Origin: Halieaceae bacterium
GTDB taxonomy: Bacteria; Pseudomonadota; Gammaproteobacteria; Pseudomonadales; Halieaceae
NCBI GenBank assembly: GCA_018666295.1
Contig: JABIZW010000200.1
Span: 1 to 22,030, forward strand
Direction of reading: 5' to 3'
Length of the DNA stretch: 22,030 nt
Numbering within the stretch: position 1 is the stretch's first letter; each line of letters opens with the position of its first letter. The notes under the pieces are model-generated. The model made no database searches. It was not told the origin of the DNA and saw only the letters and a list, made by a program, of their open reading frames with translations. Shown piece by piece: positions 6,041 to 12,680 of this stretch. The translations under genes were made by a program, and so were the position numbers.

Positions 6041-8923
6041 TTATTGGCACGCTTCACAGTCTGGATCGTCAAGCGAGCAAGCCTGTGGTACCGGTGCGGG
6101 TTGAATAGGTGCTTCTGATTGCTGCGACACGGCATTAAGTTGCCCCGTGTTCACCGTGGATTTCTCGGTGCCTGTCGCCGCTAAAGAGCGTAAATAGTAT
6201 GTTGTTTTCAAGCCACTGAACCAAGCCATACGATAGGTTACGTCTAACTTCTTTCCACTGGCATTATTGATGTACAAGTTAAGCGACTGTGCCTGATCGA
6301 TCCACTTCTGACGCCGACTCGCACTGTCCACCAACCAGCGTGGTTCGATCTCAAACGCCGTTGAATACTTGGCCTTCAAGTCCGCTGGAATCCGGTCGAT
6401 TGCTTGGACACTGCCGTCGTAGTATTTCAGGTCGTTAACCATGACCTGATCCCACAGTCCGTGCTCCTTAAGGTCGCGCACGAGGTAGGGGTTCACGACA
6501 GTGAATTCGCCCGAGAGATTCGATTTGACGTACAGATTCTGATAAGTCGGCTCTATCGATTGGGACACGCCGGTAATGTTCGCAATGGTTGCGGTGGGCG
6601 CAATGGCCATCACATTGGAGTTGCGCATGCCTTGCTGACTCACCGTCTCCCTCAGTGCATCCCAATCCATCGTGCTGTCTTGATTAACCGAGATGTAGTC
6701 GGCACCTCGCTGCTCGACGAGCATCGCGAGTGAGTCAATTGGGAAAATACCCTGACTCCAGAGTGAACCCTCGTAACTCGCGTAGGCACCACGCTCCGCT
6801 GCGAGGCTTGTCGACGCGCTGATCGCGAAGTAACTGATCGCCTCCATTGTCTGGTCGGCGAATTCAACGGCCTGATCCGAAGCGTAGGACACATCGACTT
6901 TATAGAGCGCGTCTTGGAAACCCATTAAGCCCAGTCCGATCGGACGGTGTTTCATATTGGAGTTTTCAGATGTTTCCACCGAGTAATAATTAATGTCGAT
7001 GACGTTGTCGAGCATGCGAATTGCGGTAGTGACTGTTTTGCGCAGCTTCTCAATATTAAGAGTGCCATTCTCGATGTGCTGTGGGAGGTTCACACTGCCC
7101 AAATTACACACCGCAATCTCGTCTTTACTGGTGTTGAGCGTGATCTCCGTACACAGGTTTGAGGAGTGCACGACACCGCAATGCTGCTGGGGTGATCGAA
7201 TATTGCAGGGATCCTTGAACGTGATCCATGGGTGACCGGTCTCAAAGATCATACCGAGCATTTTTCGCCACAGCGCTTGCGCTTTGAGTGTTTTATGAAG
7301 TTTGAGCTCCCCACTTCGCGCTTGCGCTTCGTAGTGGTTGTAACGCTCTTCGAACGCCGTGCCGTAAAGGTCATGAAGGTCGGGCACGTCATTAGGCGAG
7401 AACAACGTCCAGTCACCGTCTTCGAAGACACGCTTCATAAATAGATCGGGTACCCAGTTCGCAGTATTCATATCATGCGTGCGGCGGCGATCATCACCGG
7501 TGTTCTTGCGCAACTCGACGAACTCTTCGATGTCCATGTGCCATGTTTCAAGATAGGCGCAGACTGCCCCTTTGCGTTTGCCGCCCTGGTTTACGGCAAC
7601 CGCCGTGTCGTTCACCACCTTTAAGAATGGAACAACCCCTTGGCTCTTACCATTGGTGCCTTTAATGTAGGCGCCCAGTGCGCGTACAGGTGTCCAGTCA
7701 TTCCCTAAGCCGCCTGCAAACTTTGACAGCATCGCGTTGTCTTGAATCGCACCATAAATACCGTAAAGGTCGTCGGGCACCGTTGTGAGATAGCAAGAGC
7801 TCAGCTGTGGCCGTAATGTGCCGGAGTTAAACAGTGTCGGCGTCGAACTCATGTAGTCGAACGATGACAGCAGCTGATAAAACTCAATTGCGCGCGCGTT
7901 TTTGTCATCTTCTCGAGTGGCTAGACCCATGGCAACACGCATGAAGAACAGTTGGGGTAACTCGAAGCGAACGTCGTTACTGTGAATGAAATAACGGTCG
8001 TACAGCGTTTGGAGGCCCAGATAGCTAAATTGAAGGTCTCTCTCAGGCAGTATTGCATCGCCCAGCCGATCGAGATCGTATTCGGCTAAATTGGGCGCCA
8101 GTAATTCGAGCTCAATGCCACGACTAATGAATGACTTCAGTGCCTGTGGATAATGGATGTCCATATCGCTCTGCGTTGCAGAGTCTGCGACGTTCAAGAA
8201 GCTCAAGCCTTCTGCCCGAAGATTGTCGAGCAGTAACCGCGCCGCTGCACTCGAGTAATTTGGCTCCTGCTCGATCATGGTGCGCGCTGTGATCACCAGC
8301 GAGGTACTCAGCTCGTGCTCTGACACACCGTCATAAAGATTTTTGAGGGCCTCATCGATGATGGCCGCCTCGCTGACGTCACTGAGGTCCATGCAGGCCT
8401 CTGCCACAACGGTTCGGATACGCTCGATATCGAGTGGTTTCGTATTTCCGTCAGCGCCAACAACATTGATGGCGCCAGCCGCAGCCTGAGACTCGGGTGA
8501 TAGCGCCTCTTTTTCTACGCGCGCCTGTCGCCTCGACTCTCGGTAAATCACGTAGTCGCGTGCAGTTAAATGTTCCCCCGCACGCATGAGTGCGAGCTCA
8601 ACTTGATCTTGGATGTCTTCAATGTGAATCGTTCCACCTGAGGGCATGCGACGCTTAAAGGTGCCCACCACCTGTGCGGTGAGCTTTGCAACGGTCTCAT
8701 GAATTCGAGTGCTTGCTGCCGCGGTACCACCTTCAACTGCGAGAAAGGCCTTTGTGATTGCGACCGATATTTTGCTGTCTTCGAAGGATACAACGGTGCC
8801 ATTACGTTTAATGACACGCATTTGCCCCGGCGCTGTTGCTGCCAGTCGCGTTTGACTGGGCGTGCCTGTAATTGGGGGGGTCGCGGGCGTTGTATTGCTC
8901 ACCGATTCACTGCCTGTCTGCAT
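6041..8923 (-). CDS. nrdA: Ribonucleoside-diphosphate reductase, class Ia alpha subunit with two ATP-cone regions
   Basis: Catalytic R1 subunit that makes dNDPs from NDPs. 960 residues, about 200 longer than E. coli NrdA because of two N-terminal ATP-cone regions, as in Pseudomonas. Cone 1 (about 35-135) carries the nucleotide-binding motif VIKRNG; cone 2 (about 150-240) has VVGADG at the matching place and looks degenerate. Active site: NLCTE gives Asn589, radical Cys591 and Glu593; the reducible pair is Cys377 (SSCYL) and Cys606 (VCNLG); the radical path ends at Tyr909-Tyr910; the C-terminal redox pair is Cys956/Cys959 in CEACQ. The ATG has GAGGTGA 7 bases upstream. The first 34 residues are Thr/Pro/Ser-rich. 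Upstream lie a candidate promoter, a DnaA box and inverted repeats. Confidence 0.97.
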   Translation of the reverse strand: MQTGSESVSNTTPATPPITGTPSQTRLAATAPGQMRVIKRNGTVVSFEDSKISVAITKAFLAVEGGTAAASTRIHETVAKLTAQVVGTFKRRMPSGGTIHIEDIQDQVELALMRAGEHLTARDYVIYRESRRQARVEKEALSPESQAAAGAINVVGADGNTKPLDIERIRTVVAEACMDLSDVSEAAIIDEALKNLYDGVSEHELSTSLVITARTMIEQEPNYSSAAARLLLDNLRAEGLSFLNVADSATQSDMDIHYPQALKSFISRGIELELLAPNLAEYDLDRLGDAILPERDLQFSYLGLQTLYDRYFIHSNDVRFELPQLFFMRVAMGLATREDDKNARAIEFYQLLSSFDYMSSTPTLFNSGTLRPQLSSCYLTTVPDDLYGIYGAIQDNAMLSKFAGGLGNDWTPVRALGAYIKGTNGKSQGVVPFLKVVNDTAVAVNQGGKRKGAVCAYLETWHMDIEEFVELRKNTGDDRRRTHDMNTANWVPDLFMKRVFEDGDWTLFSPNDVPDLHDLYGTAFEERYNHYEAQARSGELKLHKTLKAQALWRKMLGMIFETGHPWITFKDPCNIRSPQQHCGVVHSSNLCTEITLNTSKDEIAVCNLGSVNLPQHIENGTLNIEKLRKTVTTAIRMLDNVIDINYYSVETSENSNMKHRPIGLGLMGFQDALYKVDVSYASDQAVEFADQTMEAISYFAISASTSLAAERGAYASYEGSLWSQGIFPIDSLAMLVEQRGADYISVNQDSTMDWDALRETVSQQGMRNSNVMAIAPTATIANITGVSQSIEPTYQNLYVKSNLSGEFTVVNPYLVRDLKEHGLWDQVMVNDLKYYDGSVQAIDRIPADLKAKYSTAFEIEPRWLVDSASRRQKWIDQAQSLNLYINNASGKKLDVTYRMAWFSGLKTTYYLRSLAATGTEKSTVNTGQLNAVSQQSEAPIQPAPVPQACSLDDPDCEACQ

Positions 8924-9027
8924 TTTATGGTCACCTCAAACTGTTTTTTTCGCGGGCTCGCAACCGGCCTGCCGTGTGGTGTCTATTATCGTACTTCTTA
9001 CCACATGTTGGGGTTGCTTAGTGTTCT

Positions 9028-9054
9028 GGACCCAAGATAGGGCGGTCTGGGTCC
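9028..9054. promoter_or_regulatory. Inverted repeat over the nrdA promoter, candidate operator
   Basis: GGACCCA (9028-9034) and TGGGTCC (9048-9054) are perfect 7-bp inverted arms separated by 13 bases, so the arm centres are 20 bases (two helical turns) apart. The repeat includes the candidate -10 and most of the spacer. It lies mainly upstream of the predicted start of transcription, which fits a protein site better than an RNA hairpin. The binding protein is unknown. Confidence 0.5.
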
Positions 9055-9062
9055 GAATGCAA
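9034..9062 (-). promoter_or_regulatory. Candidate sigma70 promoter for nrdAB
   Basis: On the minus strand TTGCAT (9062 to 9057) is followed after exactly 17 bases by TATCTT (9039 to 9034). Predicted initiation is near 9027, giving a leader of about 100 bases to the nrdA ATG. Spacing is ideal and each hexamer is moderately good. Confidence 0.5.
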
Positions 9063-9084
9063 GTCTAAAACCCGGCGGATTTCT

Positions 9085-9093
9085 TGTGGATAA
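9085..9093 (-). promoter_or_regulatory. Consensus DnaA box upstream of nrdA
   Basis: The minus strand reads TTATCCACA (9093 to 9085), a perfect DnaA box, ending 22 bases before the candidate -35. In E. coli DnaA binds upstream of nrdAB and links dNTP synthesis to replication; the matching placement suggests the same control here. A second, poorer match may overlap 9095-9103. Confidence 0.7.
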
Positions 9094-9111
9094 GATGTGG
9101 TGATTTTAGAA

Positions 9112-9155
9112 GTTAGCGCTTACTAACAAGGGAGCGTGCAAAACACGGTTAGTAA
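9112..9155. repeat. Clustered GTTAG/CTAAC inverted repeats after argF
   Basis: GTTAG at 9112-9116, TTACTAAC at 9120-9127 and GTTAGTAA at 9148-9155. The last two form a perfect 8-bp inverted repeat around 20 bases, and CGTG-caaaa-CACG can extend the stem inside it. No T-run follows on the minus strand, so it is not a standard terminator for argF; processing site, operator or chance remain open. Confidence 0.4.
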
Positions 9156-9233
9156 ATAACCCACAGTGATGAGCTGCGACTGTCGTATCAGTGCAGTAAA
9201 TCCACCGCGTTGATTCGGTCTGAGTTTCTCGTG

Positions 9234-10142
9234 TTAGTTGCGCAACAAGAACTCGATGAGGGCTTTTTGTGCATGCAAACGATTTTCGGCTTCATCCCAG
9301 ATCACGGACGCCGGATCATCCATAAGCTCAGCAGTGATTTCTTCACCGCGATGTGCCGGGAGGCAGTGCAAGTAAAGCGCCTCTGGATCGGCGCGACTTA
9401 AAAGTGGGCGGTTCAGTTGATAGGCCTCGAGTGCTTTGATTCGTGCATCTGCCTCTGACTCCTGCCCCATAGACGCCCATACGTCGGTTACTAAAAGGTG
9501 TGCACCAGCAACCGCGCGCTCAGGATCTACCTCGATCGAGACGTGGTCACTCGCTTGGCGCAAGACCTCTGCCGAGGGCTCAAAGCCGGGAGGGCAGGAC
9601 ACGGTCAGTTTGAAGTCCAGTATCTTTGCTGCGTTAATGTACGACTGACACATATTATTTCCATCGCCAAGCCAGCACACGGTTTTGCCGCGCATATCGC
9701 CGCGGTGCTCGAGCCAAGTCTGCATGTCCGCAAGCAATTGGCAGGGATGAAAGTCATCAGTTAGTGCATTGATAACAGGCACCTGCGAGTTGGCGGCAAA
9801 TGCTTCGACGTCGGCGTGCTGATAAGTCCGAATCATGACGATGTCGACCATAGACGATATGACTCTTGCAGTGTCGCTAATAGGCTCTCCGCGACCCATT
9901 TGCGTCTCGCTCGACGACAGGAACATGGCGCTTCCTCCGAGCTGACTCATCCCTGCTTCAAAGGAGACTCGTGTACGCGTTGAGGCCTTGGCAAATATCA
10001 TGGCCATAACCTTGCCTGGGAGTGTTGCGTGTGCCGTGCCGCTACGCTTGAGTGTTTTGAGCGTTGATGCGCGAGCGAGAATCGCGAGCAGTTCGTCTCT
10101 AGAGAGGTCATTGAGCGTCAGAAAGTGGCGAGGAGTATTCAT
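9234..10142 (-). CDS. argF: Ornithine carbamoyltransferase (anabolic type)
   Basis: Makes citrulline from ornithine and carbamoyl phosphate in cytoplasmic arginine synthesis. 302 residues, normal length. The carbamoyl-phosphate loop STRTR is at 54-58, HPCQLLADMQ in the middle, a WLGDGNNMCQSY ornithine-domain segment follows, and the catalytic HCLPAHRGEE lies near the C-terminus. The residue before the STRTR loop is unusual: IFAKASTRTR has Ala51 where most family members carry Glu or Asp. The ATG shares base 10142 with the argD stop (TAATG), so translation is probably coupled to argD. It could in principle be a catabolic ArcB, but the argD partner and absence of arcA/arcC favour ArgF. Confidence 0.96.
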   Translation of the reverse strand: MNTPRHFLTLNDLSRDELLAILARASTLKTLKRSGTAHATLPGKVMAMIFAKASTRTRVSFEAGMSQLGGSAMFLSSSETQMGRGEPISDTARVISSMVDIVMIRTYQHADVEAFAANSQVPVINALTDDFHPCQLLADMQTWLEHRGDMRGKTVCWLGDGNNMCQSYINAAKILDFKLTVSCPPGFEPSAEVLRQASDHVSIEVDPERAVAGAHLLVTDVWASMGQESEADARIKALEAYQLNRPLLSRADPEALYLHCLPAHRGEEITAELMDDPASVIWDEAENRLHAQKALIEFLLRN

Positions 10143-11326
10143 TAGGCCTGTCCTTTATCGTCTTTAAGCGCATTCAAAATATCCGCAATCGTTGCGCCGA
10201 CCATGCGCGCGTCATCGAGGTTCATCACGAGTGGTGGCAGCAGTCTTATGGTATTCCCACCTGCGACGTTGACTAAGACTCGACGGTCCAGCGCCATTTT
10301 GACGAGATTTGTGGTCGCTACTGTGGGTTCAATGCCGATCATCAAACCGATGCCTCGTCGGTCACGCACAAGCGTCGGATCTGAGAGCTCGGCATCCAGG
10401 CCCTCAAAAATGGCATCGCGAATTTTATCGGCACGATTCCAAAGTTGCTCACTACTGAGTGTATTGATGACGGCACTGGCCGCCGCACAACAGATGGGGT
10501 TGCCGCCGTACGTCGTGCCGTGGTCCCCTGCGATCAATAACTCTCTCGCTCGACCTCGAGTCATGCATGCGCCAATTGGGAGACCGTTACCCAGCCCTTT
10601 GGCGGTGGCTAAAATATCAGGCGTTATCCCAAAGCGCTGAAAGACATAGAGCGCTCCGCAGCGTCCATTGCCCGATTGCACTTCATCGAAGCTCAGTAGC
10701 CAGTCTTTAGCATTGCAGAGTTCGCGAGCTCGGGTTAAGAACGATGGGCTTAGAGGCCATATACCGCTCTCGCCCTGTATCGGCTCGACGTGAATGGCAA
10801 CAATGTCATCGCGATTTTTGGCAAGCATTTCCAAAGCATCGATATCGTTGCGCGAAATTCGAATGAATCCGGGCAGTAGCGGCTTGAATGACTCTTGTAT
10901 CGCGGCATTGCCGGTCGCGGAGAGTGCGCCCATCGTTCTGCCGTGAAAAGCACCCTCCAAAACGATGATGTGGGGTGTTTCAATACCCTTGTTATGGCCG
11001 TGTCGACGCGCAACTTTAATCGCTGTCTCATTGGCTTCGGCACCCGAATTACAAAAGAAAACATTTTCCATGCCCGTAAGCTGCGTTAGCTCTGCCGCCA
11101 GACGCTCCTGTTGAGCAATACCGTAAAGGTTAGATGTGTGAATGAGAGTTTCGGCTTGTTCTTGAACGGCACGCGTTACGTTGGGGTGAGAGTGCCCTAA
11201 ATTCGTCACCGCGATCCCTGACAGCGCGTCAATATACTGCAGGCCTTTTTGGTCGAATAAGTACGCACCATCGCCAGAGGCAAAGGAAACGGGTAATCGA
11301 CCGTAGGTCGGCATGATCGCTGACAT
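10142..11326 (-). CDS. argD: Acetylornithine/succinyldiaminopimelate aminotransferase
   Basis: PLP-dependent class III aminotransferase that converts N-acetylglutamate semialdehyde to N-acetylornithine; homologs also act in lysine synthesis. 394 residues. Visible motifs: NSGAEANETAIK (93-104) for PLP phosphate binding, EGAFHGRT (124-131), EPIQGE (181-186), DEVQSGNGR (214-222) with the PLP-contacting Asp, and the Schiff-base Lys243 in TAKGLG. The ATG at 11326 has AAAAGG 8 bases upstream; a second ATG four codons later is also possible. It overlaps argF by one base. Class III members resemble each other (astC, gabT), but linkage to argF makes ArgD the best call. Confidence 0.95.
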   Translation of the reverse strand: MSAIMPTYGRLPVSFASGDGAYLFDQKGLQYIDALSGIAVTNLGHSHPNVTRAVQEQAETLIHTSNLYGIAQQERLAAELTQLTGMENVFFCNSGAEANETAIKVARRHGHNKGIETPHIIVLEGAFHGRTMGALSATGNAAIQESFKPLLPGFIRISRNDIDALEMLAKNRDDIVAIHVEPIQGESGIWPLSPSFLTRARELCNAKDWLLSFDEVQSGNGRCGALYVFQRFGITPDILATAKGLGNGLPIGACMTRGRARELLIAGDHGTTYGGNPICCAAASAVINTLSSEQLWNRADKIRDAIFEGLDAELSDPTLVRDRRGIGLMIGIEPTVATTNLVKMALDRRVLVNVAGGNTIRLLPPLVMNLDDARMVGATIADILNALKDDKGQA

Positions 11327-11435
11327 GAGAGAAACCTTTTAATTCGACGATGAAAGACTAACGGCGAGCCGCTTTCTGGTAAACTCTCTCGCTTGATTCA
11401 TTTACTATCAGAAATACACAGCGTGGAGATTAGCA

Positions 11436-11759
11436 ATGGACATTATGGAGACCATTAAGGATCAGATCGAGAGCAATCGTGTAATCCTTTATATGAAAGG
11501 CTCCCCAAATCAGCCGCAATGCGGGTTTTCGGCGCGCACTGTGCAGGCGCTTATGGCCTGTGGGCAGAAATTTGCCTACGTCGATATTCTGAGTAATCCC
11601 GAGATAAGAGCTAATCTTCCCGCCTACGGCAACTGGCCGACGTTCCCTCAGCTCTGGGTGAATGGCGAGTTGATCGGGGGATGCGACATCGTCTGCGACC
11701 TGGGTGATAGTGGCGAGTTGAGCGAGATCGTTGTTGGGGAGGGTGGCTCCGAGTCATAA
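11436..11759 (+). CDS. grxD: Monothiol glutaredoxin (CGFS type, Grx4)
   Basis: Small cytoplasmic protein that binds and passes on [2Fe-2S] clusters with glutathione. 107 residues, close to the E. coli 115. The signature CGFS is at 29-32, preceded by YMKGSP (19-24) and followed by the GSH-binding NWPTFPQLWVNGELIGGCDI. The ATG has GGAG 7 bases upstream; a second Met is at residue 4. A possible extended -10 (TGGTAAACT, 11377-11385) lies upstream, but I rate it weak. It is convergent with bfr, with 20 bp between the stops and no clear terminator. Its place beside bfr and bfd fits an iron-handling neighbourhood. Confidence 0.96.
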   Translation: MDIMETIKDQIESNRVILYMKGSPNQPQCGFSARTVQALMACGQKFAYVDILSNPEIRANLPAYGNWPTFPQLWVNGELIGGCDIVCDLGDSGELSEIVVGEGGSES

Positions 11760-11779
11760 CTTCGAAGCCCCCCCGATTC

Positions 11780-12268
11780 TCAGCTGTCTGAGGGTTTCAC
11801 GGTTTTCATGGCCGTTTGCAAGTAGTTCTGTTCGCCGACTCGATCCATGAGGGACAACTGTGTCTCTAGCCAGTCGATGTGCTCTTCTTCTGCGTCCAGA
11901 ATTCGCTTGGCGAGATCCCGCGACACATAGTCTCCGACTTCTTCACAGCACTTCACGGTCGCCTTCAAATCGTCATGGGCCACGTGTTCGAGTTGAAGGT
12001 CGCATTCCAGCATCTCTCTTGGGGTTTCACCGATTCGCAGCTTTCCAAGATCTTGAAGGTTAGGAAACCCCTCGAGAAATAAAATCCGCTCGACGAGCTC
12101 GTCAGCGTGCTTCATTTCGTCAATAGACTCGTGGTACTCATGTTCTGCGAGTTCCGTGAGGCCCATATCCTTGTACATTTTAGCGTGCAGGAAGTACTGG
12201 TTAATCGCCACGAGCTCGTTGTAGAGAATTTTGTTGAGGTATCGAATAACGTCTGGGTTGCCTTTCAT
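11780..12268 (-). CDS. bfr: Bacterioferritin
   Basis: Haem-containing iron-storage protein of the 24-mer ferritin family. I start at the ATG at 12268, which has GGAG 8 bases upstream, giving 162 residues that align with the family without gaps; the frame extends ten codons further to 12298, but that stretch is not conserved. Ferroxidase ligands are all present at canonical numbers: Glu18, Glu51, His54, Glu94, Glu127 and His130; Tyr25 is present; the haem ligand Met52 is present, so this is haem-binding Bfr and not a haem-free paralog. bfd lies 124 bp upstream on the same strand. A candidate -10 at 12304-12309 would start transcription near 12297 and exclude the longer start. Confidence 0.96.
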   Translation of the reverse strand: MKGNPDVIRYLNKILYNELVAINQYFLHAKMYKDMGLTELAEHEYHESIDEMKHADELVERILFLEGFPNLQDLGKLRIGETPREMLECDLQLEHVAHDDLKATVKCCEEVGDYVSRDLAKRILDAEEEHIDWLETQLSLMDRVGEQNYLQTAMKTVKPSDS

Positions 12269-12303
12269 CGGGCCGTCTCCACTGTGGTTAAATTTCAAGT
12301 GGG

Positions 12304-12332
12304 ACTATACCGAAATATCGGCCTTTAAAAAA
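12304..12332 (-). promoter_or_regulatory. Candidate bfr promoter region with a near-palindrome
   Basis: The minus strand has TATAGT (12309 to 12304, 5/6 match to -10); the -35 place 17 bases upstream is TTTTTT, a poor match. Between them CCGAAATATCGG (12310-12321) is a 10-of-12 symmetrical palindrome that could be an operator. Activator-dependent or alternative-sigma use is possible; nothing in the sequence decides. Confidence 0.35.
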
Positions 12333-12392
12333 GTGTAACTTATTGTTTTATAAGGGAAAGATAATGTGAACGATTCGCAACCGCACTCGCAT

Positions 12393-12590
12393 TTAGGACT
12401 GGCGAGCCGCCTGCATGTGCACGCCTCTGTGGACGGCCTCGCTGACAAGCGATTCTGCGAAGCATGAGCACTTACCGCATTGTGTGGAACAGCCTGTCAC
12501 GCGACTGACTTCGGCAAGCGAGCGAGCGCCGGCCGCAACCTGTTCTCGGATCGCTCTGTCGGTTACGCCTTTACAGATACACACATACAT
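12393..12590 (-). CDS. bfd: Bacterioferritin-associated ferredoxin
   Basis: Small [2Fe-2S] protein that donates electrons to Bfr to release stored iron. 65 residues. Cluster ligands follow the Bfd pattern: Cys4 and Cys6 (CxC), Cys38 and Cys41 (CxxC); GVTDRAIR and SLAEVSRVTGCSTQCGKC are typical. Only one start is possible: an in-frame TAA lies five codons upstream and Cys4 must be kept. No Shine-Dalgarno precedes the ATG, and the best promoter (TTGACA, 17 bases, TACGTT) would begin transcription almost at the ATG, so a leaderless message is possible. A Fur-box-like sequence overlaps the -35. Bfd is usually induced by iron starvation through Fur. Confidence 0.95.
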   Translation of the reverse strand: MYVCICKGVTDRAIREQVAAGARSLAEVSRVTGCSTQCGKCSCFAESLVSEAVHRGVHMQAARQS

Positions 12591-12596
12591 ATGAGA

Positions 12597-12625
12597 AACG
12601 TAATGTTAATGAGAACTATTGTCAA
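12597..12625 (-). promoter_or_regulatory. Candidate bfd promoter
   Basis: On the minus strand perfect TTGACA (12625 to 12620), 17 bases, then TACGTT (12602 to 12597, 3/6). Initiation about 7 bases later would fall at or next to the bfd ATG (12590). Confidence 0.45.
12605..12623. promoter_or_regulatory. Fur-box-like sequence upstream of bfd
   Basis: GTTAATGAGAACTATTGTC matches 14 of 19 positions of the Fur consensus (GATAATGATAATCATTATC). It overlaps the -35 and spacer of the bfd promoter, where Fur-iron would block transcription. It is also within about 30 bp of the proA -10. Confidence 0.65.
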
Positions 12626-12646
12626 CAAACATTTTGCATCATGCCG

Positions 12647-12652
12647 TATAAT
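12647..12652 (+). promoter_or_regulatory. Candidate proA -10 element
   Basis: Perfect TATAAT, 28 bases before the proA GTG. No good -35 lies 16-18 bases upstream (TTGTCA is 22 bases away), so strength is uncertain. A start near 12659 would give a leader of about 22 bases containing the ribosome site. Confidence 0.4.
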
Positions 12653-12680
12653 GGCGGGCAATCACTAGGGAGTTACTAAG

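Larger units (their letters stand above)
8924..9233. other. 310-bp intergenic region upstream of nrdA
   Basis: Gap between the argF stop and the nrdA start, both on the minus strand. It holds, in the direction of transcription, a repeated GTTAG/CTAAC element (9112-9155), a DnaA box (9085-9093), a candidate promoter (9034-9062) with an inverted repeat over it (9028-9054), and a leader of about 100 bases with no open reading frame I can support. No clear T-tailed terminator follows argF. Confidence 0.7.

Noticed and set aside
8874..8880. Run of seven G (C on the coding strand) near the 5' end of nrdA, possible phase-variation tract
   Set aside because: Too short for a convincing slippage switch, in an essential gene, and a similar run occurs in nadD (14405-14411); probably composition.
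11327..11420. Possible ArgR (ARG box) site upstream of argD
   Set aside because: Only a single TGAAT half-site is visible (minus strand, near 11395-11399); no paired half-site and no Pseudomonas-type TGTCGC motif.
11757..11790. Terminator between convergent grxD and bfr
   Set aside because: CTCAG-ctgt-CTGAG gives only a 5-bp stem inside the bfr end, with no T-run on either strand.
12269..12298. Ten-codon N-terminal extension of Bfr starting at 12298
   Set aside because: Not conserved, no ribosome site, and upstream of or at the predicted transcription start; the start at 12268 gives gap-free family numbering.
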